64,000 bases of DNA, taken from NCBI GenBank assembly GCA_947650285.1, contig CANTFL010001238.1, positions 62,001 through 126,000 of the forward strand, read 5' to 3'. The notes under the pieces are model-generated. The model had not been told where the DNA came from. It worked only from the letters and a program-made list of their open reading frames with translations, and did no database searches. The stretch comes from Hyaloperonospora brassicae (lineage: Eukaryota > Oomycota > Peronosporomycetes > Peronosporales > Peronosporaceae). Both the position numbers and the translations under genes were made by a program. Positions 27,312-39,600 of this stretch are shown here, piece after piece; position 1 is the stretch's first letter; each line of letters opens with the position of its first letter.

Positions 27312-27316
27312 CTTTG
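27312..27316. repeat. Target-site duplication, right copy (CTTTG)
   Basis: Direct copy of the five bases at 19606-19610, abutting the right LTR. Confidence 0.85.
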
Positions 27317-28761
27317 CGTATATAGCCGTGCTTAGTCTACGTGTCACACGATTGCCGCTAACTCAGACGCCAGAAAGCAAACGACTTACCACTATACGTA
27401 TCGGTGGAGGTATAACAAAATTTATCTCGGCACTGACCCCTATGGCATTTGGCGCTTCATTGTCAAGCAAGTTGATTTGTTCACGACTCGGGACGTTCGA
27501 GAAATAAGCAATTTACACGCACATCAAAACCGTTACCAGCGAAGTATTCCTGATTTGCAATATATTTCGAGGTCTATCTAGTTTCTTGTCAGTCTCAATA
27601 GCGATATTCGACATCGCTTAATAGTGCCCTCGTCCCGCATCTTCTGATGGTCTTCATCGACAGTCAAATGCGAATGGTGCCAGATGACACTACATCGTGT
27701 TGCAACTATAATACAAGCAGCACTCGGGGATTCAACCACGATGCACTTTTACCTGAGCGAGAAAAATCAAATGCCTGATTCAGAGAAAAGATTCAATCAG
27801 CCACTTTATTTATTGAGCGTGTGGTTAGGTTGGTGATCATGTTGGGATCAGTAGTAAAAGTCTCGACGCCTTAGTACGCCAATATCGTTTGCCTTCTTTT
27901 TACAATAGTGGACGTAATTTACAATGGCAATTTCTATACATGCACACAACCCGACCACGAACTTGCATCGCGTCAAAGGGGCATATATCGAAGCGGGGCA
28001 GAAAAGATAAATTCTCAATTGTGATGTGATACCGTCCGAGTGGCATCGGTACCTCTGCAATGCCATCGATAATGGCAATAAAACGACGTTTCATCGACTT
28101 ACCTCTTGACTTTGGCGTTAGGCGAATCTTGTGTGAATCGAAGCGACACGCACTCGCTTGAGCTTAACCGATACTTCCTCATTCACCGATTACTAAGTCG
28201 GGTCACTGAAAAGGATCGCTCGAACATTCCGTCAAGAAATGGCACATAAATCATTCATTAGTGCATTAGACGATCCAGATACATGGACAGAGGTGATGGA
28301 AATAGATTGAGAGTCGAACTTGGAATAACTATGTAACTTTTGCACATAACGTGTATCATGTAAGGGAATACTAAACGCAAGTGCGTAATATGCAGACCTA
28401 CACCTTACTTCTGTTTCTTGCAAGTCGCTCTTGTTGTACCATTCGCGACAATGGCTTTAATGCTACTGCCACTGCGAGACGAAAGAGGTACTGCACCGTA
28501 TAGGTGCCTCGCATCGCCGGTAGCGAAGCCAGTTTGCATTTGCCATGATGGAAGGTCAGGGAAAGTTGATGGACGAGTTAGTAGTTTCCGACTTTGTACG
28601 ACATCCTAAAAGAAGGTGCAAATTCATGTTTGATTAAGCCAACATCTTATCTTTTCGGTGCGACGGGCGCCTGTAGAAGAAAGAGGCCAGCACATCCATG
28701 GCGTTACACGCGAGAGGCATTTGTGTACTCACCAATTCTCAACTGCATCATCCGTATTCGC
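27317..28761 (-). other. Intergenic region with a possible exon pair
   Basis: Mostly featureless sequence between element 1 and the fructose-bisphosphatase gene. On the minus strand one segment is coding-like. An exon ending at 28103 is followed by GTAAGT, a 48-bp intron (28102-28055) ending TTGCAG, and a second exon (28054-27900) that continues in a compatible frame (PMPLGRYHITIENLSFLPRF). No start codon or upstream exon could be identified. It may be the 3' part of a decayed or small unrecognised gene. Confidence 0.3.
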
Positions 28762-29875
28762 TCAAGCCTCGCTGTACTCCTTGTACAAGTTGATGACCCG
28801 CTGAACGTCTCGCTTGCAGCCCAAAAAGATTGGCGAGCGTTGGTGGATGTGCGAGGGGCTTAATTCAAGAATCCGCTCCGTGCCGGTGGTCGACATACCT
28901 CCAGCCTGCTCCATGATGAAAGACATGGGGTTGCACTCGTACAGAAGACGCAGCTTACCGTCTTTGCTCTTTTCACTTCCCGGGTAAAGATAAATGCCTC
29001 CATACAGGATGGTGCGGTGGATGTCGGACACCATACTACCGACGTAACGGGCTGCATAAGGAGTGGCCTTGGTCTTGCACTCGTCGACGAATGCCTTGGT
29101 GGCGCGGTCCCAGTGGGCATAGTTGCCTTCGTTGCACGAGTAGATCGTCTTGGGCTCGTCTGGGATTCGAATGTTGGTCTGCGAGAGCATAAAGGCGCCA
29201 ATCGTGGGGTCCAGCGTAAAGCAGTGCACGCCCTTGCCCCACGTCAGCACCAACTGCGTCGAGCTACCGTACATGCAGTATCCAGCAGACACTAGTTTGC
29301 TGCCGGGCTGCAGGATATCCTTGTACCTGCTCACGTGTGGATAGCACCAATTATGTCAGATGGGTGCAGCTATCGCGCTAACCAAAACGACACGAATTCT
29401 GCTGAGCGCCCACGTTAACCAATTACACGTACCCTCCCTCGGACGAAGCGTCGCGCTGGTAGATGGCAAAGATCGTGCCCGTGGACACGTTGCAGTCAAT
29501 GTTCGACGACCCGTCCAGTGGGTCAAACGCAATGCAGTATTTCGTGCCTTCGGTCGCGTGTTCCACGTAAATCGGCTCCTCTTCTTCCTCCGAGACCATC
29601 ACTTCGATTTTGGTCGAGAACTTGAGCGAGTTGATGAAAATGTCATTGGACAGGACGTCCAGTTTCTTCACTTGGTCCCCCGTGGCGTTTTCCGAGCCGT
29701 CGAGTCCGTAGAGACCCGTGAGACCCGCGCGTCGCACAGCGCTGGCAATGACTTTGCAGGCGAGTTCAATGGACGTGAAGAGGACACTGAGGTCGGCGTT
29801 TCCCTGGATTTCCTTCTCGCCCAAGATGAAGCGCGAGAGCGTAATGGGGTTCGAGTGGTCCACTTGGGCAGCCAT
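28762..29875 (-). CDS. FBP1: Fructose-1,6-bisphosphatase
   Basis: Hydrolyses fructose-1,6-bisphosphate to fructose-6-phosphate and phosphate, the committed step of gluconeogenesis; the enzyme is normally cytosolic. Two exons: 29875-29433 and 29326-28762, with a 106-bp intron (29432-29327) bounded by GTACGT and GAGCAG. The phase is kept across it, giving 335 residues, the usual length for the family. Exon 1 holds the metal-binding acidic stretch (VSEEEEEP, residues 94-101) and the active-site signature FDPLDGSSNID (117-127). Exon 2 holds LQPGSKLVSAGYCMYGSS, VGSMVSDIHR and the conserved C-terminal NPMSFIMEQAGG and FLGCKRDV. There are no internal stops. The ATG at 29875 fits the family N-terminus; no targeting sequence is evident. 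The gene sits alone between a decayed retroelement and a long AT-rich tract. Confidence 0.95.
29327..29432 (-). other. Intron of the fructose-bisphosphatase gene
   Basis: A 106-bp GT-AG intron (donor GTACGT, acceptor GAGCAG). Reading through it meets a stop two codons past the donor, while splicing restores the conserved GYKDILQPG region. Confidence 0.9.
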
Positions 29876-30700
29876 TGGATGGAAAAAACGCCCGCGACGA
29901 GTTCAGGTGGGGGTCAGCGACGCAGCGTGTGCGACCGATGGGGTGGATTCGAGAGTGCCGCTGAACTGCAGGGGGTTGAAGCTGGAGGCAGACGCGTGAC
30001 GTCGCTCGCGTCATCACTGAGTTACTTCAGAGGCAGCTGCGATCGACGTGGCGATCGAGACAAACGTCGCAAAAGTAGCCATTCGCAAGTAGCCAATCGC
30101 ATCGTTTCATTGAACGGACCTGTAGCTTTCGGAAATAAGACAGGACGGGCAGGCAGTTTGTATACACAATGACATGTCGAACCCGCATCCATTTGACACA
30201 TTTGTTGCTTTACGTGCTGTGTGAGCAAAAGCGAACGAGAAAGGAGAATGCCGAAGCGCGCAGTTACTTTTCGTCGCTTTACCTTCCGTGGATTTGTGTC
30301 CAATGTCGCTTTGAAGCATGAAATTTTCACTGAGACTGATTTATTTCGACTTGTATGTTCGGATAGGCTATCATACGTGCATCGCAGCAATCAGCTCAAG
30401 CAGCATGTTTCCTTGCGTTCCACAAGCTTCAGTCCGCACGCTTGACGGTTCATCAATCATTCTTGCTCTTGTGTCGACCCCAAAACTTCGTGCATTTTTA
30501 TCTTTTCATTAGCATATTCCATATTATTGCGCGTACAATGCTGTCTCATGTAAGACGACAGTTTCTCAGTAGCCGTATTCGTGACTGCATTGATATCAAG
30601 TGCGCCGGCTCACGACGTATCGTGAAATACCCCACCGCGCTATCACCATGACTCCCTAAATCAGGCTTAGTGATCATTTACATCTTTAGTTCAGACAGAC
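29876..30700. other. Upstream region of the fructose-bisphosphatase gene
   Basis: No gene recognised. GC content falls from gene-like next to the ATG to AT-rich by about 30.7 kb. Long frames on the plus strand here (29360-30172) are antisense to the enzyme gene. No clear Inr match was found near the start codon. Confidence 0.45.
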
Positions 30701-33700
30701 TAAGTTTGCTGTCCTATAAAAGAAATTATGAATGAAAATTCGCTTCCAGATTATAAAGCGAGGTTCTATCAGTGTGAACAGAAAAGGAAAGCTGTCAGCG
30801 ATTTTGCGAGCACAAATGGTTTGTTTTGCTGTAAAAATAGAGATTTTGGTGAGTAAAAGCAGTATAAATATGAACTCGTTGTCTAAAACACGTTGTATTA
30901 CTGAGCTATATTACTGGTGTAAAGTCTGTGCCGACTGACATTAATTCCAAATTAGTCTATACCTTGCTTGAGAAATAAGTTGGTTTTTCTGTGTAGTAGC
31001 ATGTCATTTTTGGAATTTAATATACGGTCCATACCATGCGCAACTATGTAAATTCATCGCAACAAAGCTGCTTTGTGGAAAAAAACGAGACTGAGATTAT
31101 AAGCAGTCTATTGATCCTTATGCAAATGGATGTCACAAGAGCCTAGTTTATGCACAGAAGCCATTATTGAAAGAATTGATATTTACTTGTATAAATAATA
31201 CATTGATCATTAACACTAGTCGTAATTAGGACAGCATTGTTCTTTCGTGATGTATCTCTCGCTAAACACCACAAACATATATAACGATCCATCGATTTGA
31301 ACAGCACGCGGTTGCTACCATGTGCAAAATGAGGATACATAATGTGGCGACAATCAGGTGGTCATGCTGTCTCTATGTCAAGGTAAAATATTGATGCCAT
31401 AGTTTTAAGCGAACAGAGTGGTTCATACCGACCGTATATGCCGCATTTGCACTTTCTTTTGACGAAATGTGTAGCAAGGTATCGTTATATGCTTCATTAA
31501 TTCATTCATATCAATCCCATGAATGGGTAGATTCGACACTACCTGCCTCGCAGCCATTGTAGATGTGATTGTGACCTGTCCAACGTCTCAGGGTATTTAT
31601 TCTTGAAACAAATCATTCCAAAAATAATATCTTGGCGAAAGATTCTAGAATACCTGCCAAATCAAAACAGTAAGCGGAAACCATATTCAAGGAGCTACAT
31701 ACTAATCGATCGATATGATGCACTGCCGTCACGTAAGACCTATTACCCATTTTAACCTGCCGTATAAAAACTTAACATGTTTTTAAATTGTTGTGTCAAG
31801 AATTAATCGACGCTGACACATGGCATTGTGAAGTAAATGGCACTTATGACAGACAAAAGCCTCGTTGCCCTACTCGAAAGTGCATGACAATTACTTTATC
31901 GCATTCTTTTAGGTAGCCTATGAATTTTGACTGGTCTTTCCATCTTATTTGATGAAGACGACCCTTATAATTCTGGAGCCGTTATACGGACGACACCGTT
32001 TAATATATGTACCACAGCCCCTTAAAATTTAATATATTCGCAAGTCTTACTTTTGTTTTATACGTTGAGGCCTTCGTTTGCAGATCTTTATTTCGCTATA
32101 GCTACGGCAATGTCGATAGAGATGAAGATGTGGGGAGGCTAGCCTGAGTCATCGTAACATAAGGGTAACGTTTTATTTAATTAGCTTGTCCAGAAAAGCA
32201 AATAAAGGTAGGCGGCCAGAAAGGAATTTGTTCTTGCTTTTATCTTGATATTATTGACATCTTGAAGGCGGATTTGCAAAACGAGTCGGTCTGGCGTAGG
32301 GTAGTAAAAAAAATTTAAGCTGGACGTCTAATTTACACAGCTGTGTTACTGTCAACAGCTGTTCTTCGCTAAGGGTCCTTTTTCGCCGCGTATGCTGCGA
32401 TATCTTCGTCTGCTGCGTGGTCATGTGTTGTATTATCGGCCGTTAACGTGAATACGCCGTCTGACATATTTCGTCGCAGTGTTGCCTTGATAGGGCAGCG
32501 GGTTCGAGCGGTCCTGGTACTGCGGACACCGTGCCCTTTCCATTTGTGTGCTCCAAAATGTACACTGTGTACGACAACATTTAATATCGTTCCACTCTTT
32601 CTTTTCCCAACGCTTGGCGATCTTCAGCATTTGGCTTCGTATCCTTCTCATGATGCATGGGCATATGGTTTTTCCCTGCCATATTAGGCGATGAGAAATT
32701 CGCACCATCCAGTGGTGTAAGCGTCATGTTGTAGTAGCCTATTAAACATAAAATTAGTCCTGCGGGCCGTATTATCTATACTATACATATAGTCTACGAA
32801 ATCGCTCTAATTTGATTTTGGTTGAGGTAGTTTTACCAAAATGTAGAATCCGATAGAATCTTGTTAAATTTCAAATGTGATGTGGTACATATAACAGGCA
32901 AGTGAGTCTTGCGAATATAAATATTTTTAAAATTGGCTGTGGTGCATATAATAGAAGGGTGTGGTACGTATAACGGCTTTCTATAATTTCGGCATAAAAA
33001 TAATATCTTAAATTTTGTCGTACCTTTTCAGATAGGGTAAGCACTCCAGCCGCTGAATAAAATTTTGTAACGAATGTGTGCAAGATAACTCAAACACTAT
33101 ATTTCAGTGAAGTGGTACAAAAAATGAAAACGATATTCTTTTTGCACCAAATGTCGGTTAGCGTTTTATTTATGCTCAATCGCATTAAGAATTGCGTGCA
33201 CTGTCTTCCTTTGTCAAATTAACATGAGAAGGTCAATATACAGCTGCTATAAGAAGTTTGGACTCGCAAATTTATTTGACCTGCTGTGCGTGGTATGGTA
33301 AGCGACATAATGCCGTAAAGATGACACGCGGTTACCAGTGTCATGTCCATCCATTCTAGAAAATGTTGACAGATCTCAAAGCATATCTAAATCGGAAAGA
33401 CGGTGCGATAGACAAATCACACGAAAGATAGAGATTGTATATATTTCAACAGCGCGGAAGGTGAAATAAAATACTCGCAAAGTGCTATCTAGCATCCCTT
33501 TTTAGTTTAAGCTACAAGTTATGGTGTTACGCTTGGTAAATTTTTACAAATGGCTAGATCCTAAGAATATGATGTTACGCAAGCGCATGCACGAAAAGCT
33601 TGACTTGTTCGCGATAAACGGACATAATGCAAAATTGTAAAATATTGTCGCTGACTAATTAGCTTATTTCTCCAGACCTCCAAAGCATCATTATTGCCAC

Positions 33701-36455
33701 TACCTTTATTAGCATCAACCGCTGCAAAAACTATGAGCTTCAGTCGTTTGATTACTACGGTTATATATATTATTACAAGAAAGTGCGCCTATGAAGTGCT
33801 TAATGACATAGATGACAAAAAAACAATGTTCAAAAAGTGTTTTGGCAATTTCGTTAGATTGAATAGGTCTCATATATGGTTCCAGTCGCCCATAATTTTT
33901 GTTTATATAATCGTCTTGAGTGTATATTATCAGCTGCAGCAGCTAAGCTAGCAGTGCTCTACTGACTAGCAAACTTCAAAACGCGGTCATGTGTCTATTA
34001 TACATTGTACAGGGTCCAAAATTGCCAATGAGGATTCATGACGTCTCACTTGAAGCCAGCGCGATTTTTTCGACAAACGCGCTTTTCGTATGAGCAAGTA
34101 TGGTTTGCTCGTACAAAACAGGATAGGAAAATGAGTCGAATTTGCTTATATGAAGCAATCGCACCTGTATAATGAGCTATTTTTTATGAGGCCTTTTATT
34201 AGCATGATGAGACATATCGATCTCATATCATACCACTGAAGTAATGATAGACCTATGAGTAAATAATTTTTGGTATACAATACTTAACATTCGTCTCTTT
34301 AAGAAAATATGGATGGTTTTTCACCAGAAAAGTACACGTTATGAACTAATACAGTTATTGAGCTCACGTCGATAGACAAGCGCGCATTAGGTGGTGGACG
34401 AATATCGAAATTATCTGATTTAAGCTTATCACTATTGAAGCATGACCAAAAATGAGCTAGATATAGATATAAATATATTAGACAAAGCTCTTATTCCCTT
34501 TTTACAATATTTACATGTTCAGAATATCAACTTATCGCTAACGCACAGATTTCATGACGTTGTGAGAAGATCTAACTGTCATGTGTCTGAGCATAATAAT
34601 GGACTGTTAAGTACAAGCAGAGGATGATACTAACGTAGGGACGCTATATATGCATCATTAACATAAGTTTTTAGGCAACAATGCCTAATATTTATACTGT
34701 AACGCTACAGGTGTTGCAATCAGCTCATTATGGGTAAATAAAGTGAATGTGATTCGTGCCGTTCTACTCTTATAATGAAGATTTATTTCACCGAATCGAT
34801 AAACGAGGTAGTATATCTAGCCAAAATTAATTTACAAAACCCTCTGTTTTTTAACTACGGGCATAAGTAACACGAAACGTCAAAGTCACTTTTTACACCA
34901 GAAAAACGAAATGATTATTTTATTATAATTGACGATTTGATATTGATTGTTGAACATTCTATTTACCCTAAATTTGAACATGCAAAAGCAGCCGTAATTG
35001 GTTTGCATTTGTTCAATTCAATGACATATAAGTACATTTAACAATTTTTACGTCAAAATTAAGATTATACAATATTGCATAAAGCACCATCTATAGTATC
35101 GGCAAGCCGCGGGGTCGTACATTGTTTAATGAATATATAGACTATTAAACCTTCAATCGTTCCTAAAGCTGAACTAAAGACATAATAAGGCATTTTTTAT
35201 ATGATTGCTTTTTGATTTAACCATCATCTAAAAATCGCAGCTTTATATTTAGAAAAATTGCGTCGCTTTTTATTCATGTCAATTAAAACGACATGTCAAC
35301 TTGTTATATATATATATAATTGTATCGACCTCTAAATTGTTTATAATACGTGCGAAGGATCGGATATCGTTATCAGGCCTTAGACAAATTGAAATTGGCC
35401 AGCTTTTTCACTTGACGTAATTTAAAAATTATACAGGAAGCGGTGGTTGCATTATGTTGGAAAACGAATAAAGCTTCTACGGCGAGTACTTGATTCATTT
35501 AAGGTTAAGTGTTGAGTGGATGACTATCCGTGTAGGAAAAGGGAGATCTTAAAATGTAAAGTACGAATTGAAGACCCTGCGAGACAAAGTTGGTCAAATA
35601 TGCAGAATGTGAGACAATGTGTATTGTAGAAAAATTGTAGGACTGGTAATTTAAGGCTTTTTGATCCCATTATACACAGGTCAGAGTGATATTTGTACAG
35701 GGACTCGCAAATATATATTTTTTTACACACTTAGTTGTTATATATTATATATTATAAGGTATTTAGGTATGAAGGTACTTACATTGATGTGGAATATACA
35801 AAAACGTCATGTGGGTTACTGCAAAAAGATATTTATCAAATGACGCAGGATACACATACCCAAATTTTTACTTTCGTGTGCAAGTCTTCTACACGCATAT
35901 GTAATTATGTTAATGCTCTGGATAGCATACTATAAGGTTAGCATTCCCGAGAGAATTTGCCAAACGTAACATATAGACTGTCCTGAATGTATATTTTACC
36001 ATGAAAGCAAATTGTTTGCGGACATTCTGTATTCATATAAATTAGTGGAACGATTTGTTTTCGATAATTGAATAGTATTTAACAGGTAAGTAATGTGAAT
36101 GCCAAAATTTTAACTTCTTTTAAGAATCACACTCTTTCGAAACCAAGTTAAACCCATAATGGTTGATAATGCCGCCCTAGTTCCGACGAGCCATATTCTT
36201 ACGACAAGACAATTGTAGGAACAGCAAATTGTTAGAATTTAGCGAAGGAAGGAGTACAAATAAGCCGCGACCTAATTGCAATGCAAAATGTATCGATGAT
36301 CCAGTCATTCAAAATTCTGACTCAAATTTCTTTTTTCAACGAAATGCCCGATGCCACGAAGTTCTACTTTATTCTCATCACATAGATTTTTACATATAAC
36401 AATCACTCCTTTTTTATACATCAACTACGTACGTTTTTTTAGATTCCATTGTGTT

Positions 36456-36668
36456 TCATTTGTAATTATGATCATTCTTCTTATCATCCTTCGTATGCTT
36501 CCTTCTCTTTTTATCTTCGGCTTCTTTTTCGGCTTCGATTCATCAATTCAGGTGGTATATTGGAGTGCCAAGCAGCATGTTGGCTTGCTTTAATGGCGTT
36601 ATGGCACCTTCAGTCAACTTAAAGAGCTTCATTATACTGCTTTTGGATTCGACTTTAATGTAGACCAT
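36456..36668 (-). pseudogene. Possible decayed coding segment, Lys/Glu-rich
   Basis: One frame of 71 codons starts at an ATG and is interrupted by two adjacent stops (TGATGA) after about 42 codons. It then continues in the same frame with a strongly charged stretch (EAEKEAEDKKRRKHTKDDKK). The charged tail is unlike the AT-rich surroundings, which suggests an old gene remnant. No family is recognised, and a chance frame over a purine-rich strand is the main alternative. Confidence 0.2.
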
Positions 36669-39600
36669 TGCGTTATATTCAACTAAAATCTTTGGTCCAT
36701 CTTAATCATTTGACACGTTATAAATACTAAATATTGACTAACAAACGTTGCATTTGGATTATCCAAACCATTTAAAATACAATATAGCATCTATTTACTG
36801 GTTAAAGAAAGTACTCGTGCATCGCACTAAGATTGTAAATTGTTGTAGCAATCGGCTCCTATTTCGTCGACCGAGGCCAAAGCGCCCATACAAATCTTTG
36901 TGGGCGAAGAAAATGCAAAATTGTTATCTTTGTACCGGCATACGAATAGTAAAATGTCCACTGACGGAATAGCTTTTTGCAATGCAATTAATATCATCAA
37001 TAGTCGCTCAAAACTTGCACGGACCGTTACATTTGCGATACAATGTCAACCTTATATAAGTTTTAACACAATGCCACGAGGCTAACAATTTCGATAATAT
37101 GGCATCCATCAAGTAACTCTTTTTTATTGTCGCCTACACATAACTTTATATTCGTCAAACGACATTTTTTTGCAAAAATTTGACAAGGCTTAAAAATGCT
37201 ACATTCTATCGTACCTCCTAAGTAGATAAAGGGTCTAATGAAAGAAAATTTATTAAATGAGAAACAAGAAGTTAAATTATTGAGGTCACCAGTATAGCCA
37301 AACGACTTCTTTTTCATTACTCAAAATCAACATATTTTTGGAAAGTATAATAAGCAAAACGTTTTTTTTCAAATAAATTAATTACAGAGAACCCATTATG
37401 CGAAGTCGTAAATCAACATGCTGAAATCTTGCTTTTATTAGGTATTGAAACTTACCACCTTTACTTCGCACTCATTTTTGTAATGGCTGTGAATTAAGGT
37501 TAAAAAATAAGCCTAAACCCCCAACCAAAGAACTTTGATTAGCAATAGTTTTTTGAAAGTTAAAGATCTTCCCACCCACCTAGCGCTCTTAGATCACCAC
37601 CAGTTTTCTTCGAACAGTTGCATGAGGGATAAACGCATCCATTTAATGTATGCTGAATTAAGCATTACCTATAAATTCCTACTGATTTGTAGTTACGACG
37701 GTTCGACACGCGTAGTATATTAATTCAAGGATTATCGGATGACATTACGGTTGCGTTCTTTTCATATGCTACTATCATCCACCTTAAAACAAATTATCTC
37801 ATATAAAATGTTTCAAGAAATGAAAATGGCAGACAGTACATCCATTCTATTGTTTTGGATGATTATCAATATTCACAAGAACGTCAGCGCAGAATAACAC
37901 AAGGTAGCACCACCGACTTTCATCCCAACAGATTCACAATATTTATGTGGCAGCGCTCAGTATATTATGTGGTGCTCACTTTAAAATGAAATGATAATAG
38001 ACTAGACAAGCAACAGCAGCAAAATGTATTACGGGTAAAAATATGCCGCTATGTGCACGCCCTAGCAGTTTTCAAGCCGAGACCGAAATATATTTTTTAT
38101 CTTATAATGTAAATAGGCTTTGACAAGTCGCAGGTAAATTCTATGTTTCGTACGTCGCCATAATTGAGGCAACTACGCCTACTAATAAACTACAAGCCAC
38201 GCTACAACGGACCACTGTCCAACAAAAATTTCTCCGATACCTCAATGGGATTTAATGCTGCATCATTAGCCGTGGTGCATCAGTACCCTTCCTTATAACC
38301 ATTTTTAACCCCTTTTCACTTTTTACATAAAGAACTGGCCATCTATAAATATTGAACCGTACCAAATGACCTCAGCACGTACGTCGATTGCACAACATAT
38401 ATTAAATTTGAGTTAGCAGCGATTAAACCGATATTTTTACACATATGCCTTATCAACTTTGACGAGATGAAGATAAAAGGCTCATTGCGTTCGGTATGGT
38501 GACTCTACACGAGAAGTATCACATACCCAATCAAACACAAGTGTTTCAGTTTTACAGCCTCAATTTTTGTCAAGGCATGACCTAGACCAAACTCTACACG
38601 CACCTATTCGCGCATAAAGTCGTTATTTTCACTTTAAACTGAATGGGGAGCTTAATACTCGTAACATTTTCTTGCGATATGAACTCTAAAATATTATGGG
38701 TTTTTGTACTCCTCGCACATGTGCCCTTTGCCGATTTGAGGTATTGTAGACCAAGATAACTTCATTGATAAATATGATTTAACGTGAAATTATGTATATT
38801 CTATTGAATCGAGCGTGGGAGTCACAGCCTAACCGTCGGTGATATCGCATGCCAATCTTCATCGAGATGTTTTTAAAGATTACGCACGAAATAAAAAGTC
38901 TATGTGATTGACTGGAACGATACGATTGTATTTAAGATCCGTGTGTAATCCGTATAGAATTTCCTACTTCATATATATTAGCTACTGATTCTGAAGCGAA
39001 TACATGTATGTAAATCACAGCCAATTTCGTCAGGGCGAGCGTCTCCGTAATCACCAACAATTTGCTGTAGCTACCATGTTAAATGAATTAATGGAGCGTG
39101 AGCACAGATCTGTATGGTAGAAGATGACAAAACATCAACAGGAAGACGTTTTGTAAGTACTACTTAATCTCTGACATTATAACGTCCTACAACCGTAATA
39201 GTTATCATCAGCTGGTTTGCTTCGCTGTTTTTAAATTCGAAATAATTGTTACGGCTCTTGCAAAGACATTGTTAAGACATGATTATCAATTTGACATGTT
39301 AAAGTTGACAAGTGACAGAGCTAGCATCATCAAGCCTGCTTGCCATCTCAACCCAACTAAGCTTTGATCCGTGCAGTTGTAAAGATAACAAAGCACGTGA
39401 GTGTGTAATGCATTTACATAAAACGGAGATAAGTCAAAAGAAGCAAATGATTTGTCATTAACAAAAATTTAGCCTAACTAAGCGTGTAAATTTAGCGCTA
39501 ATTATTCCATCGCGAATCTGAGCAACACACTTCACTGCTAACACGTTTAATTCGCTCAGTTCGGCCTTTGGGCGGCATTAAATTTGCTGTAAACATGACA

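Noticed and set aside
29360..30172. 270-codon plus-strand frame
   Set aside because: It is antisense to the well-supported fructose-bisphosphatase exon 1; codon symmetry in GC-rich coding DNA explains it.
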